The notes below the pieces were generated by a model, which was not told the DNA's origin, did not search any database, and saw only the letters and a list, made by a program, of their open reading frames with translations. 64,000 bases of DNA from [Leptolyngbya] sp. PCC 7376 (lineage in GTDB: Bacteria > Cyanobacteriota > Cyanobacteriia > Cyanobacteriales > MRBY01): assembly GCF_000316605.1 (NCBI RefSeq), contig NC_019683.1, forward strand, positions 1,782,036 through 1,846,035. The letters are read 5' to 3'. Made by a program: the position numbers and the translations under genes. Position 1 is the first letter of the stretch. Each line of letters opens with the position of its first letter. Shown here in pieces: positions 9,064 to 18,854 of this stretch.

Positions 9064-9999
9064 ATGAGCCAAGCTGAATCCCAAGATTCCCTCGCACGTC
9101 TACAGTCAACCATTGCTGAACTACAGGCGATCGCCACATCCCTCGCCGAACAAAACATCACGCTTTCTGAAGATGTCTTGACGGATTTAGTGACTGATAC
9201 TGCGAAATTGGCGGCAACATTAACGACACAAAATACTTCACAGCAGCCTGCAACATCTACTTCAGCAGCGGATGAGTGGGATAGCGACATCTTTGAGGAT
9301 AGTATTCCCGCTACACCTACACCGACACGACAACCAAACACAACAACCCCTTCACGGGTATCCCAAACCCAAAGTATTAAGCGACGGAAATCTCGGCCTT
9401 GGTGGCAAGATCAAAAAATCTTTATTGGGGCAGTTTCAGCGGCGATCGCCTTCATTTTTATTTGGCAATTTACAACGAAAACACCAGAAGTCACATTAGA
9501 AGCCACCCAACCCAATGACAATACAACACCGACCGAAACCGTCCTCCCCGACATAGACCAACCTTCCGCCGAACTGAAAACCAAGCGATCGCCCATAGAA
9601 CAAATAGAACCACAACCGATCCCTGAACCAACCCCAGAACCCGAGCCAGAACCTATCCGCCCACTCACACCAGAACAACGGCTAGTCGCAGCGATCCAAA
9701 GTCAAATTGACGATGTCACTCAGCCCTATGGCGACAATATTGTGCGGGCCGTCGAAGCCGATTTTGACAATAGTATGTTGCGGATTACCGTTGGTGATGC
9801 ATGGTATCTCCTCAAGGAAAGATTGCAAGATCGCCTCGGCTCGGATGTTTTAGAGCTATCGCAAATATTAGATTTCAAAAAGTTGCGTGTCGAGGATTTA
9901 GAAGGACATTTTGTTGCGCGCAATCCGGTAATTGGTGATGCCTTAGTGATTGTGCGCCGCTATCAAGATTTTCAAGAAACAGAGACAGATCTCAAGTAA
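9064..9999 (+). CDS. Single-pass membrane protein with proline-rich linker, cyanobacterial unknown
   Basis: A 311-residue protein in three parts. Residues 1-115 are polar and start with a heptad-rich helix (SLARLQSTIAELQAIATSLA). One membrane segment lies at about 119-137 (IFIGAVSAAIAFIFIWQF), preceded by a basic cluster (KRRKSRPWW). A long Pro/Glu/Thr linker follows (about 140-200, PEPTPEPEPEPIRP), and then a folded C-terminal domain (about 203-311: LTPEQRLVAAIQSQIDDVTQ, MLRITVGDAWYLL, FVARNPVIGDALVIVRR). The topology suggests the N terminus in the cytoplasm and the C-terminal domain in the periplasm or lumen, held off the membrane by the linker. I do not recognise a named domain; the layout is common among cyanobacterial conserved hypotheticals. 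Confidence 0.75.
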   Translation: MSQAESQDSLARLQSTIAELQAIATSLAEQNITLSEDVLTDLVTDTAKLAATLTTQNTSQQPATSTSAADEWDSDIFEDSIPATPTPTRQPNTTTPSRVSQTQSIKRRKSRPWWQDQKIFIGAVSAAIAFIFIWQFTTKTPEVTLEATQPNDNTTPTETVLPDIDQPSAELKTKRSPIEQIEPQPIPEPTPEPEPEPIRPLTPEQRLVAAIQSQIDDVTQPYGDNIVRAVEADFDNSMLRITVGDAWYLLKERLQDRLGSDVLELSQILDFKKLRVEDLEGHFVARNPVIGDALVIVRRYQDFQETETDLK

Positions 10000-10180
10000 A
10001 AGTCGACTCTCAAGTAAAAGTCTACGGATGCAAGCATTAGTGTCATGTTTAAAAGTAGATGGAGATCGTCATTAGACCATCTACTTTTTTTGATAAACGA
10101 TACTGTCCTGTACAGAAAATCGTTAAGATAAGAGCAACACAAACAGTTTTGATAGCAACCATTCATTCTTGAGCGTGGGC

Positions 10181-11356
10181 ATGACAAAGCAAGCGAAAGT
10201 ATCTATCCGCCAAGTTCAATATCGCGATCTTTCGGCGATCGCCCGATTGGTGCAGCAAGAAGATATTGACATCGCTTCGCCCCTAGAAATCGGCCTAGAA
10301 GAACATATCGAAAATACGAAAAATCACTATGGCCTAGTGAAGTTACTCGATGTCTTCCCGAATCCCAGTCAGTACAGTTTCCATGGGTATGTGTTGGAAG
10401 TGAATGGTGAATTGGTCGCTTTCGTTAAAATTTCTCCATTCAACTCGTCCCAGAGTACATGGCGTGTTGATCAAATCATCATTGACTCTTCTTTCCCGAA
10501 ATTGGAATATCACGGTAGTGCCCGCCAACCTGGTTCTACCTTATTGCGCTATTGCTTTGACCACGAAATTGAAGCACGGAATTGGATACTAGAAGTCAAT
10601 GTCAATGCGAAGCAAGCGCTTAGTCTTTATCGGCAAAACGGTTTCCAGCCTCTAGCTGAACTAACTTATTGGGCGATCGCCCCCGAAATTCTCAGCGAAC
10701 TTGCTCTTCAGGAACCAGCGATTCCAAACCTGATGCCTGTGAGTAATGCCGATGCCCGTTTGCTGTACCAACTCGATACCGCATCCATGCCGCCAATGCT
10801 CCGGCAGGTATTTGACCGCCATATCCAAGACTTTAAAACTAGTCCAGTAGGCAATCTTATTTGCCGTGTCCAAAACTGGTCACAACAAACAGATATGGTC
10901 GAGGGTTATGTATTTGAACCCCAACGCAAAGCGGCTATTGGTTATTTTGCGGTTCAACTTGCCCATCGTGATGATCGCCCTCACCACGGTCGGCTCACAG
11001 TTCATCCTGCCTACACATGGCTCTATCCCGAACTCTTTATTAAGATGTCGCAGATTGCGCAACTCCGTCCAGAACAACCTCTATACATGACTTCAACGGA
11101 TTATCAGCCAGAGCGCGAAGAATTCTTTGGCACGGTAGGCGCAACTCAAATGGAACATACCTTGCTGATGTCTCGTTCCGTTTGGCATAAAGTCCGCGAA
11201 ACTAAACGACAGGAAGCTTGGCAATTATCAGGAATGTTGCAAGGGTTACAACCAATCCATACGCCGATTCCCAGCCGTATGAATTGGTTTAAAAATCATC
11301 CCAGTTTAAACCTCCCCAAATCCCATGGAGAGCAGAATTTTCTCTCGGAAAATTAA
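10181..11356 (+). CDS. GNAT-family N-acetyltransferase
   Basis: A protein of about 391 residues. The first half is a GNAT fold: VSIRQVQYRDLSAIARLV (first strand and helix), VLEVNGELVAFVKISPF, VDQIIIDSSF (the beta-4 strand), a helix with ARQPGSTLLRYCFD in the acetyl-CoA loop position, and LEVNVNAKQALSLYRQNGF, the classic last GNAT helix. The second half repeats a GNAT-like layout less clearly (YVFEPQRKAAIGYFAVQL, LTVHPAYTWLYPELF), so it may be a double-GNAT protein. I chose the ATG at 10181; an in-frame TTG at 10169 would add four residues. ruvX starts 24 bp after the stop, so the two are probably one transcript. Substrate is unknown. Confidence 0.8.
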   Translation: MTKQAKVSIRQVQYRDLSAIARLVQQEDIDIASPLEIGLEEHIENTKNHYGLVKLLDVFPNPSQYSFHGYVLEVNGELVAFVKISPFNSSQSTWRVDQIIIDSSFPKLEYHGSARQPGSTLLRYCFDHEIEARNWILEVNVNAKQALSLYRQNGFQPLAELTYWAIAPEILSELALQEPAIPNLMPVSNADARLLYQLDTASMPPMLRQVFDRHIQDFKTSPVGNLICRVQNWSQQTDMVEGYVFEPQRKAAIGYFAVQLAHRDDRPHHGRLTVHPAYTWLYPELFIKMSQIAQLRPEQPLYMTSTDYQPEREEFFGTVGATQMEHTLLMSRSVWHKVRETKRQEAWQLSGMLQGLQPIHTPIPSRMNWFKNHPSLNLPKSHGEQNFLSEN

Positions 11357-11380
11357 GTTGTGAGGAAATAGCTGAGTAAT

Positions 11381-11806
11381 ATGGCGATCGCCGCACTGGG
11401 GTTAGATATTGGTCGTAAACGCATTGGTGTAGCCGGATGCGACGGCTTGGGCTTATTCACAACTGCCTTAACCACAATTAATCGGACAACGATTGAAGCA
11501 GACCTAGAGGCGATCGCCAAACTTATTGAGGCTCGTCAAATTAAAATATTGGTGGTGGGATTGCCTTATCAAATGGATGGCACCCTAGGAAAACAAGCTA
11601 AAGCCACCCAAAAATTTGCAAGAAAACTCAGTCGTCACTTTGAGCTACCCATAGAATATGTCGATGAACGTTTAACGTCCGTGGAGGCTGAAACACAGCT
11701 GAAAGCAAAGAAAAAATATGACCGCAACAATAAAGGCTTAGTTGATCAACTTGCAGCAAAAATTATTCTGCAGCAATGGTTAGACTCTCGCGCTGAAAAT
11801 TCATAA
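11381..11806 (+). CDS. ruvX: Putative pre-16S rRNA nuclease / Holliday junction resolvase-like protein YqgF (RuvX)
   Basis: A 141-residue protein with the RNase H-like fold of the YqgF/RuvX family: first acidic motif ALGLDIGRKRIGVA, then VVGLPYQMDGTLGKQA, the second acidic motif IEYVDERLTSVEA, and a C-terminal DQLAAKIILQQWL helix. In bacteria the family matures the 5' end of 16S rRNA and has been proposed as a resolvase. Length is normal and all catalytic acidic positions appear present. The first codons contain a HIP1 octamer. It follows the GNAT gene closely and is followed by a long gene-free stretch. Confidence 0.93.
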   Translation: MAIAALGLDIGRKRIGVAGCDGLGLFTTALTTINRTTIEADLEAIAKLIEARQIKILVVGLPYQMDGTLGKQAKATQKFARKLSRHFELPIEYVDERLTSVEAETQLKAKKKYDRNNKGLVDQLAAKIILQQWLDSRAENS

Positions 11807-12581
11807 TTTCAGCTTGCCAATTAGCATTCTTTTCAATTCGTTTGATTCTGACTTATCAATTATTTTATTTCATAGTAGAAATATAGCCTGAAGGCAATTT
11901 TTTGTTTAAAAAGCATAGCTCTAACTTTAAATTCAGGCCTTTCAAACAGACACTAACACTTCAGTGATCAGGCTGATCTCAAAAAAATAGAACAGCGCTA
12001 CTTTGGCTTGCTCAGAAGTATCAAATGAACACCAACACTCTCTCCAGACAAAAAGTTAGGCGATTTGGCTTATTGGTAGAAACTCACTATCCTAACTAAG
12101 ATGTAAATAGAGACAAAATATGATACGAGTCCTTATCTTCAGAGTCTATTTTCTCTATTTTGCTCCAGTATTTTAGGATCATGCAACATTCTAAAACACA
12201 CAATTTTCAGATTTAGAGCGCAATACGAATCACGTCCAATCGTTAAAAGATGCACTCAATCATCAGCAGATAAGACACGAAAAGATTTAAGTGTCATTAT
12301 CACAGATCAAAAAAAGAATAATCACACTTGAATTTTTGATGAGTAATCTTAATGATTCAAAGTGATATTGAATTATTTTCAAACAAAGTAAATGCTACAA
12401 ACTTTTTTGGGAAGAAACAGGATTTTAATAACTTAATATTCAGCCGATGACAAGCATAAAAAAAGCCGATATTATTCACTGAGATGTCAGACCAATTATC
12501 TCCTTAAATATTTCTCATCAATTTGTTTGAAGAAATGGTTTAGTCGTTAAGGATAAATCTTTTTCATGAAAGCCATATTTT
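11807..12581. other. Gene-free stretch, 775 bp
   Basis: AT-rich sequence between ruvX and the CheB-kinase gene. I see no convincing coding frame, tRNA or long inverted repeat, and no HIP1 site. The promoter of the kinase probably lies in the right part. An untranslated RNA cannot be excluded. Confidence 0.5.
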
Positions 12582-15500
12582 ATGTCGCTAACTGATCAGT
12601 TTCACAAATCAAGGGAAAATTTCCATGTAGTTGGGATCGGATCATCTGCTGGTGGTTTGCGGACATTAGAAGAGTTTTTTGAACACATGCCCAATGATAG
12701 TGGGGCAGCTTTTGTCGTTGTGCAACATTTATCGCCTGATTTTAAGAGCTTAATGAAAGAGCTTTTAGAACGGCAGACACAGATGATGGTGCATCAGGTT
12801 GAGAATGGTATGGCATTGGAGCCAAATCATGTGTATTTGATTTCGCCTCGCAATAATTTAACGTTGCGCGATCGCCACTTATATTTAGTGGAGCAAGACT
12901 CTAATCTTCATTCCTCCCAAAACTTTCCGATCAATGAATTTTTTCATTCCTTAGCTAAAAATTGTCGCGAAAAGGCGATCGGTGTTGTGCTCTCTGGGAC
13001 AGGTAATGATGGCACTGAAGGCTTGGAAAGTATCCATAATCAAGGGGGGATGAGTTTGGTGCAATCGCCGACATCAGCAGAATTTGATGACATGCCCCAA
13101 AGTGCGATCGCCAAAGGATTAGTTGATCAAGTATTACCGACTCAACAGTTAGCTCAAGTGATTTATGATTATGTGTCGTTGGGCAAAATAGATATTACTA
13201 AAGCATCTTTGGGAGAGAGACATCTCAATGTTGAACGAGTCCAAGACATTATTACTCTCCTACAAGAATCAGAAGATTTAGAGATTTCTGATTACAAAAT
13301 CAGCACTTTGTCGCATCTTATTTACCGCCGTGCATCATTAGCTGGTTCCAAAGACCTAACAAGCTATCTCAATTTTCTAACGATTTCTCATGAGGAAAAA
13401 ATCTTTTTGAAAAATGACTTGCAGATATTCCGCTTGGAGGATGAACTCCAACAAACTCGTAAAAATCTTCAAACAGCCATTCAAGAGTTAGAAGCGACAA
13501 ATAAAGAATGGCAGGCAACGAAAGAAGCATTACTGGCATCTAATGAAAAGCTGCAAAATACCAATGAGGAACTCCTCTCTGTTAACGCAGAGCTCAACAC
13601 GGTCAATGCAGAATACCAAGATACAATTGCGGAACTAACGGAGTTGAGTGGAGACATTAATAATGTCCTACGCAGTACATATATAGGGGTTGTTTTCCTC
13701 GACAGCGAGTTATGTATCCGAAAGTTTACCCATACAGCAACGCTCGCCATTAATTTGCGGGAGACAGATATCCATCGTCCACTCAATCACATCACCCATA
13801 ACTTAGATTTTCAGGATCTGACTAAGCCTTTATTAACAGTTTTAGAGACAGAACAGCCCTTAGAATCAGAAGTCACATTGCGCGATCGCCCGAATATTCA
13901 TCTCTTGATGCGCATACATCCCTACATAACCCACCTCGGAGAATGTGACGGCATTGTTTTGAGCTTTGTCGATATCAGTGAACTTAAAAATATCCAAACT
14001 CGCCTTGCTGACAGCAATAATTTTCTAGAGTTTTTATATCGCAATGCGCCTGTCGGATTAGCGTTGTTTGACCAGAATCTTCGTTGGCTGCGTCTCAATC
14101 AAGAGGTTGCAGACATTGATGGGGTTTCCATTTCAGCACATATTGGCAAAACGCCGAGGGAAATCTTACCGGCAATTGGCGATCAAGTTGAAGCGCTGCT
14201 AACGCAGGTCATCCAGACAGGAGAAGGATTATTTAATGTGTCAATTCATGGGATAACACCAGCAGATCCACACATCGAGCGGGATTGGCTGGCCAACTAT
14301 TATCCTGTGACGTTCCAAAATGGCGATTGCGGTGTGGGTGTTGTCGTTACAGAAATTACGGATTTGGTGCAAGCGAAAAAAACAATTCAAGAACGTGAAG
14401 GACGTTTAAAGTATTTACAAAATGCTTGCCCTGGTGTGATTTTCACTTGTCAACCGACAATTGTATATCGATTTAATTTTATTAGTCAAAATATTCTGGA
14501 TTTAGTGGGATTTGAGGGCGATCGCTTTTTCCAAGATCCCGATATGTGGTTCAACCATATTGCAACCCAAGATCAACAAACTGTTATTGATTCTTTCCAT
14601 CGAAAATCTCCCCTCAATCACATTGAACATGAGTACCGTTTTCGTTGTGCATCGGGCAAGAATAAATGGCTCGCCGCCAATCTCAAATTAATCCGAGATG
14701 ACGATGGACAGCCTTTAGAGTATGTCGGCTTTTTACTCGATATCAGCGCTCGCAAAGCTGCGGAAGCAGACCTCCGAAAGCAAGAATCACTTTTCCGTTT
14801 AACTATCGATCAGTCTGACATCACAGTATTTACCCAAGATCTTGATCTACGCTACACCTGGGTTTATAACCCCACAATTTTCAAAGCAAAAGATATTCTC
14901 GGCAGATTAGATTCGGATTTATATTCTGAGGCGATCGCTACACAACTCATCACCCACAAACAAAAAATTCTGGATTCCGAACAAGGTGATTCTTTACAAA
15001 TTGCGATCAATATTGATGGATGTCAACGCCACTTTGATCTCCGCCTAGAACCATTAATGGATTCAGAAAATCGTGTGATTGGACTAGCAGGCGTAAGCTA
15101 TGACATCACCGCAGAAAAAGAGCAGCAAAAAAAATTAGCCCAACAAAATGTCACCCTTACAGAAATCTCCCAAAAAACCCAGGCTGCCAATATTGCTAAA
15201 GATGAATTTTTAGCAAATATGAGCCATGAAATTCGCACACCAATGACTGCAATTCTTGGCTTTACAGAACTCCTACAGGAAGAACTAAAAGATCATCCAG
15301 ATACAGCCGAATATCTACAGATTATTTACTCCAGTGCCGATTCTCTATTGGTTATTCTCAATGATATCCTTGATCTTTCTAAAATTGAAGCAGGGAAACT
15401 AAGACTCAAATATGAGACTTTTAGCTTGCCTCAACTCTTCGCAGATATGGAGAAAATGTTCATCCCAAAAACCAACCAAAAGGGCTTGGAATTTTCGATG

Positions 15501-16334
15501 GTTGTCGAAGAATCCACTCCAGAGTTCGTTGTCTTTGATGAAGTTCGACTGCGACAAATTTTATTTAATCTCATTAGCAATGCGATTAAATTCACCAACC
15601 AAGGCTCAGTTCAGGTCACTGCATCTATTCATAATGTGAGCTCAGAAGATAGCAACCTCAAACTTGAGATCGCTGATACAGGTATAGGGATTCCAGTCTC
15701 AGATCAAGAGCGTATTTTTGAAGCCTTTACCCAGCGCGAAGGACAAAGTACAAGAAATTATGGTGGCACTGGCTTAGGACTACATATAACCAGTCGTCTC
15801 ACCGAAATGTTAAACGGTATTATCTGTTTAGATAGTGAGGTTGATCGGGGTTCTAAATTTACTTTAGTTTTCTCCAATATCACTTTTTCAAACACAATAA
15901 ATTCGGGACAAAGCAAAGAAAAAAGTATTTCACCGATCGCTAATTATTTACAGCAACTGAATGATTTGCCACAGATTAAGATTCTATGTGTGGATGACAA
16001 TATAACCAATCGTCTTTTACTTAAATCAATATTTGATCAAACTAAGCATTCTTTTTTTGAAGCGGAAGATGGACAAGAAGGAATAACAATGGCTTTAAAA
16101 CATAAGCCAGATGTAATTTTATTAGATCTACTGATGCCAATCCTGAACGGAGCAGAGGCGATCGCCCGTATGAAAAAGATGTCGGAACTCAAAGATATTC
16201 CCATCATTATTTTGACCGCTCATACTGGAGATATTCCTGCGGAAGTTACCCCTCATATTTCAGGATTCATCCGTAAGCCTTTTAAGAGCAAATCGATCCT
16301 AAAGATCTTGAGAAAAATCTTTTCTTCAGTCTAA
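12582..16334 (+). CDS. CheB methylesterase-PAS-hybrid histidine kinase with the CheR catalytic domain missing
   Basis: A 1250-residue cytoplasmic protein. Residues 15-190 form a complete CheB methylesterase domain with Ser22 (GIGSSAGG), His49 (VVVQHLSPD) and Asp143 (GTGNDGTEG). Residues about 215-285 resemble the N-terminal helices of CheR (DYKISTLSHLIYRRASLAG), but the SAM-binding methyltransferase domain is absent. The chain goes from KNDLQI straight into the coiled-coil FRLEDELQQTRKNLQ...NTNEELLSVNAELNTVN, which in CheB-CheR fusion kinases follows CheR. Then come PAS domains (about 360-475, 480-595, 600-725, 735-845), HisKA (NMSHEIRTPM, His882), HATPase (DTGIGI, GGTGLGLHI) and a receiver (Asp1182 in VILLDLLMP). 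It is probably a multi-input hybrid sensor; no chemoreceptor or cheA gene is nearby. Confidence 0.92.
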   Translation: MSLTDQFHKSRENFHVVGIGSSAGGLRTLEEFFEHMPNDSGAAFVVVQHLSPDFKSLMKELLERQTQMMVHQVENGMALEPNHVYLISPRNNLTLRDRHLYLVEQDSNLHSSQNFPINEFFHSLAKNCREKAIGVVLSGTGNDGTEGLESIHNQGGMSLVQSPTSAEFDDMPQSAIAKGLVDQVLPTQQLAQVIYDYVSLGKIDITKASLGERHLNVERVQDIITLLQESEDLEISDYKISTLSHLIYRRASLAGSKDLTSYLNFLTISHEEKIFLKNDLQIFRLEDELQQTRKNLQTAIQELEATNKEWQATKEALLASNEKLQNTNEELLSVNAELNTVNAEYQDTIAELTELSGDINNVLRSTYIGVVFLDSELCIRKFTHTATLAINLRETDIHRPLNHITHNLDFQDLTKPLLTVLETEQPLESEVTLRDRPNIHLLMRIHPYITHLGECDGIVLSFVDISELKNIQTRLADSNNFLEFLYRNAPVGLALFDQNLRWLRLNQEVADIDGVSISAHIGKTPREILPAIGDQVEALLTQVIQTGEGLFNVSIHGITPADPHIERDWLANYYPVTFQNGDCGVGVVVTEITDLVQAKKTIQEREGRLKYLQNACPGVIFTCQPTIVYRFNFISQNILDLVGFEGDRFFQDPDMWFNHIATQDQQTVIDSFHRKSPLNHIEHEYRFRCASGKNKWLAANLKLIRDDDGQPLEYVGFLLDISARKAAEADLRKQESLFRLTIDQSDITVFTQDLDLRYTWVYNPTIFKAKDILGRLDSDLYSEAIATQLITHKQKILDSEQGDSLQIAINIDGCQRHFDLRLEPLMDSENRVIGLAGVSYDITAEKEQQKKLAQQNVTLTEISQKTQAANIAKDEFLANMSHEIRTPMTAILGFTELLQEELKDHPDTAEYLQIIYSSADSLLVILNDILDLSKIEAGKLRLKYETFSLPQLFADMEKMFIPKTNQKGLEFSMVVEESTPEFVVFDEVRLRQILFNLISNAIKFTNQGSVQVTASIHNVSSEDSNLKLEIADTGIGIPVSDQERIFEAFTQREGQSTRNYGGTGLGLHITSRLTEMLNGIICLDSEVDRGSKFTLVFSNITFSNTINSGQSKEKSISPIANYLQQLNDLPQIKILCVDDNITNRLLLKSIFDQTKHSFFEAEDGQEGITMALKHKPDVILLDLLMPILNGAEAIARMKKMSELKDIPIIILTAHTGDIPAEVTPHISGFIRKPFKSKSILKILRKIFSSV

Positions 16335-16346
16335 GTCGCTGAGAAC

Positions 16347-16763
16347 TTAGGAAAATAATTCAAATGCTTTTTCAGAAAAACGCTGGAGGCGATCGCGCAC
16401 ATCTTTAGCCGGTTCGTAGTTGCCCACCAGTTGCCATTGGGCAATGGTAGACAGTCGCCAAGCTTCGCCTTCGTGGTTAAAACCAGCAGTTTCAATACCA
16501 ATAAATCTTTGGGCTTCTTCGAGAGGATCAGTAAAAAAACGAATTTGCACAAGCATACTGCGGCTCTGAAATCGAGGGCTCCAACCGGGTAAATGAAAGC
16601 CGATATCAATAGAATCTGGATCCATCCATTCGCGGGTATCAGGGTCATTACGCCACGGCTTCAAATCAGCCTTGGCATCTGGAAATTCATTACGAAAGAG
16701 ATTTACAACAGAGGCTATTTTTGTTGCAACATCAACTCCTAAAGCTCGTTCTGCGGCGTTCAA
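16347..16763 (-). CDS. Conserved cyanobacterial protein of unknown function
   Basis: A 138-residue soluble protein, MNAAERALGVDVATKIASVV..., with an acidic middle (WRNDPDTREWMDPDSIDIGF), a beta-rich segment (RSMLVQIRFF) and GFNHEGEAWRLSTIAQWQL. I do not recognise a named domain; it resembles conserved single-domain hypotheticals of cyanobacteria. There is no signal peptide or membrane segment. It converges with the CheB-kinase with only 12 bp between the stops and no obvious terminator, so the transcripts may overlap. hflX, also minus strand, ends about 100 bp upstream of this gene's start. Confidence 0.65.
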   Translation of the reverse strand: MNAAERALGVDVATKIASVVNLFRNEFPDAKADLKPWRNDPDTREWMDPDSIDIGFHLPGWSPRFQSRSMLVQIRFFTDPLEEAQRFIGIETAGFNHEGEAWRLSTIAQWQLVGNYEPAKDVRDRLQRFSEKAFELFS

Positions 16764-16864
16764 TTCTAAACCTCCTTAGGGCAAACTGCATATGTTTCTA
16801 CGCTAATCGATGATTTCGATGTCGTTTGCTAGTTTCTTTACAGATCTACGCAAACTTTAATGTT

Positions 16865-18565
16865 TTAGAGATGTTTTAACATTTGCGTTAATCTTTGGCG
16901 CAAGGTCTCAAAGCCCAGGCGATCGCCCGCCGAAATAAAGATGGCGTGAGGGTAAAGAGTTTTCGCTGTGTCTAGAGCTTCGCTGGGTACTTGATCGAGT
17001 TTGTTGAAAACCAGTAGCGCTTGGGCCGGCATAATCGGCATTTCCTCAAGAATTTTTTCGACCGAATGCAATTGATGTTGCCAAGCTGGGTGTGACAAAT
17101 CAATCACATGGATCAACGCATCAGCTTCCGTCACTTCCTCCAAAGTAGCCCGAAAGGCATCAACCAATGCTGGGGGCAATTCATGGATAAAACCCACAGT
17201 GTCCGTCAGCAAAATGGTTCTCGCCTGATGGTCATCATCGGTCAACGTTAAGCGACGAGTCGTTGGATCGAGAGTCGCAAATAGTTGATCTGCCGCGTAC
17301 ACCTCAGCATTGGTGAGGGCATTAATGAGAGTTGACTTCCCGGCATTGGTATAACCAACAATCGAAAAAGTGGGGACATCCTGTCGCTGCCGCTGGTTGC
17401 GCATACGTGAGCGATGGGCTTGCAATTGATCAACTTCTTTTTGGAGGCGACTTAAACGATTTTGAATAGTACGGCGTTCCGTTTCGAGTTTTGTTTCACC
17501 GGGGCCTCGCGTACCAATACCACCACCTAAACGGGACATCGCCTGACCGCGACCGGTTAAGCGGGGCAACATATATTCGAGCTGCGCCAACTCCACCTGC
17601 AATTTTCCGGCACGGGACTGGGCACGCTGGGCAAAAATATCGAGAATCACCTCGGTGCGATCGCAGACTTTGACACCAAATTTTCGTTCGAGATTACGAC
17701 TCTGAGCCGGAGATAAATCTTGATCAAATACCACGAGACTAGCGCCAAGGGTTTGAATCTGGAGAGCAATGTCATCAACCTTACCGGAACCAACTAAGGT
17801 TTGGGGATGAGGATGCGATCGCCGCTGCTCCATGGTCAAAAGCACTTCTCCGCCAGCAGTATCCACGAGACGCGCTAATTCCGTAAGGCCATCAGTAAAA
17901 CGCTGGTCTTTAATACCATCCGTCTGTAACCCCACCAGAATGACGCGGTCATGGGTTTGGTCAACTTTCTGGGCGGTAAATTCTCGGCGAAATTCTTCCT
18001 CTAAGCCTTCAACTAGATCGAGAAAATCCTGTTCGGCGATCGCCTCTAGAGGTTCCGCATCAGAAACCTCCCAATACTCATGGGATGGATGAGTTTGCGG
18101 TAAAAGATGCGCCACATAACCATTTTTTACATAGCCCGTCGCACCACGCCCACGTTTTGTTGTACCCGTTTGCGTCAAAGTGAACGTGACCAACGCATCC
18201 AATCGTTGCAATACCATCGCTGTCAAGCTGGATTCTTTTGGCGGTACATCTTTCGGCGTGGCAGCCAAGCAACGAATCCCGGATAAACGTTCCGCACCAT
18301 AACGAGGCAGTTCAATCGCAGGAATCTGGGTTTGTCGTGGTGAACCGACCCCTACTCGAATCACCTTGCCGCGTCGGTTGAGATAAACACACACAGACTG
18401 GTTGAGATCTGTACTCAAGGCCGCGATACGCTGAGCTAATTCTGGCGTTGTCAGGCGATCGCTCGGCACAGATTGCTGATATAGCCGCTGGAGTTGTTTG
18501 AGTTGGCTACTTTTGAGACCTTTAAGGCTGCCGTAGATACTTGTATTAATAGGCGTTTCGCGCAA
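16865..18565 (-). CDS. hflX: Ribosome-associated GTPase HflX
   Basis: A 566-residue GTPase. The N-terminal HflX domain includes TAGGEVLLTMEQRRSHPHP, VGSGKVDDIA and VFDQDLSPAQSRNLE. The Gly-rich linker motif LTGRGQAMSRLGGGIGTRGP and a coiled coil (RLSRLQKEVDQLQAHRSRM) precede the G domain: G1 GYTNAGKST (about 405), G3 DTVGFI, G4 NKLD. HflX splits stalled 70S ribosomes under stress in other bacteria. The N terminus is about 150 residues longer than E. coli HflX, as usual in cyanobacteria. The start is a TTG at 18563-18565; an in-frame TAG two codons upstream rules out an earlier start. Confidence 0.95.
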   Translation of the reverse strand: MRETPINTSIYGSLKGLKSSQLKQLQRLYQQSVPSDRLTTPELAQRIAALSTDLNQSVCVYLNRRGKVIRVGVGSPRQTQIPAIELPRYGAERLSGIRCLAATPKDVPPKESSLTAMVLQRLDALVTFTLTQTGTTKRGRGATGYVKNGYVAHLLPQTHPSHEYWEVSDAEPLEAIAEQDFLDLVEGLEEEFRREFTAQKVDQTHDRVILVGLQTDGIKDQRFTDGLTELARLVDTAGGEVLLTMEQRRSHPHPQTLVGSGKVDDIALQIQTLGASLVVFDQDLSPAQSRNLERKFGVKVCDRTEVILDIFAQRAQSRAGKLQVELAQLEYMLPRLTGRGQAMSRLGGGIGTRGPGETKLETERRTIQNRLSRLQKEVDQLQAHRSRMRNQRQRQDVPTFSIVGYTNAGKSTLINALTNAEVYAADQLFATLDPTTRRLTLTDDDHQARTILLTDTVGFIHELPPALVDAFRATLEEVTEADALIHVIDLSHPAWQHQLHSVEKILEEMPIMPAQALLVFNKLDQVPSEALDTAKTLYPHAIFISAGDRLGFETLRQRLTQMLKHL

Positions 18566-18854
18566 ATTCTACTGTTACAACATGGTGACGAATGTCGCTA
18601 GGTTCGTCAAGCAAACTATAACGATTATTCTCTGAGTTCAAATAAATCCAAACTTCCTTAATCTTCTATCAGCCTTTTCATTAAGTTTCTTTCTACATAT
18701 CTAAAAATGCTAGACAACTCATTTTTAATAACTAGCAGATATCTCTAGAATGACTCTAAATACGAATTATCTTTGCATCAGGCTCATTAGCCTACAAAAA
18801 ATATTTTAGCCTCAATTTCTTGCTGATATTAATTGTCAATTATCCAACTCGACT

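Noticed and set aside
8931-9341. 136-codon minus-strand frame opposite the start of the 311-residue membrane protein
   Set aside because: Composition (Val/Ser/Cys-rich, no domain) is that of an antisense shadow; the plus frame has a clear membrane-protein layout.
16331-16648. 105-codon minus-strand frame in a second register over the 138-residue gene
   Set aside because: The other register gives a protein with balanced composition; this one is Leu/Lys/Ala-rich and runs over the kinase stop.
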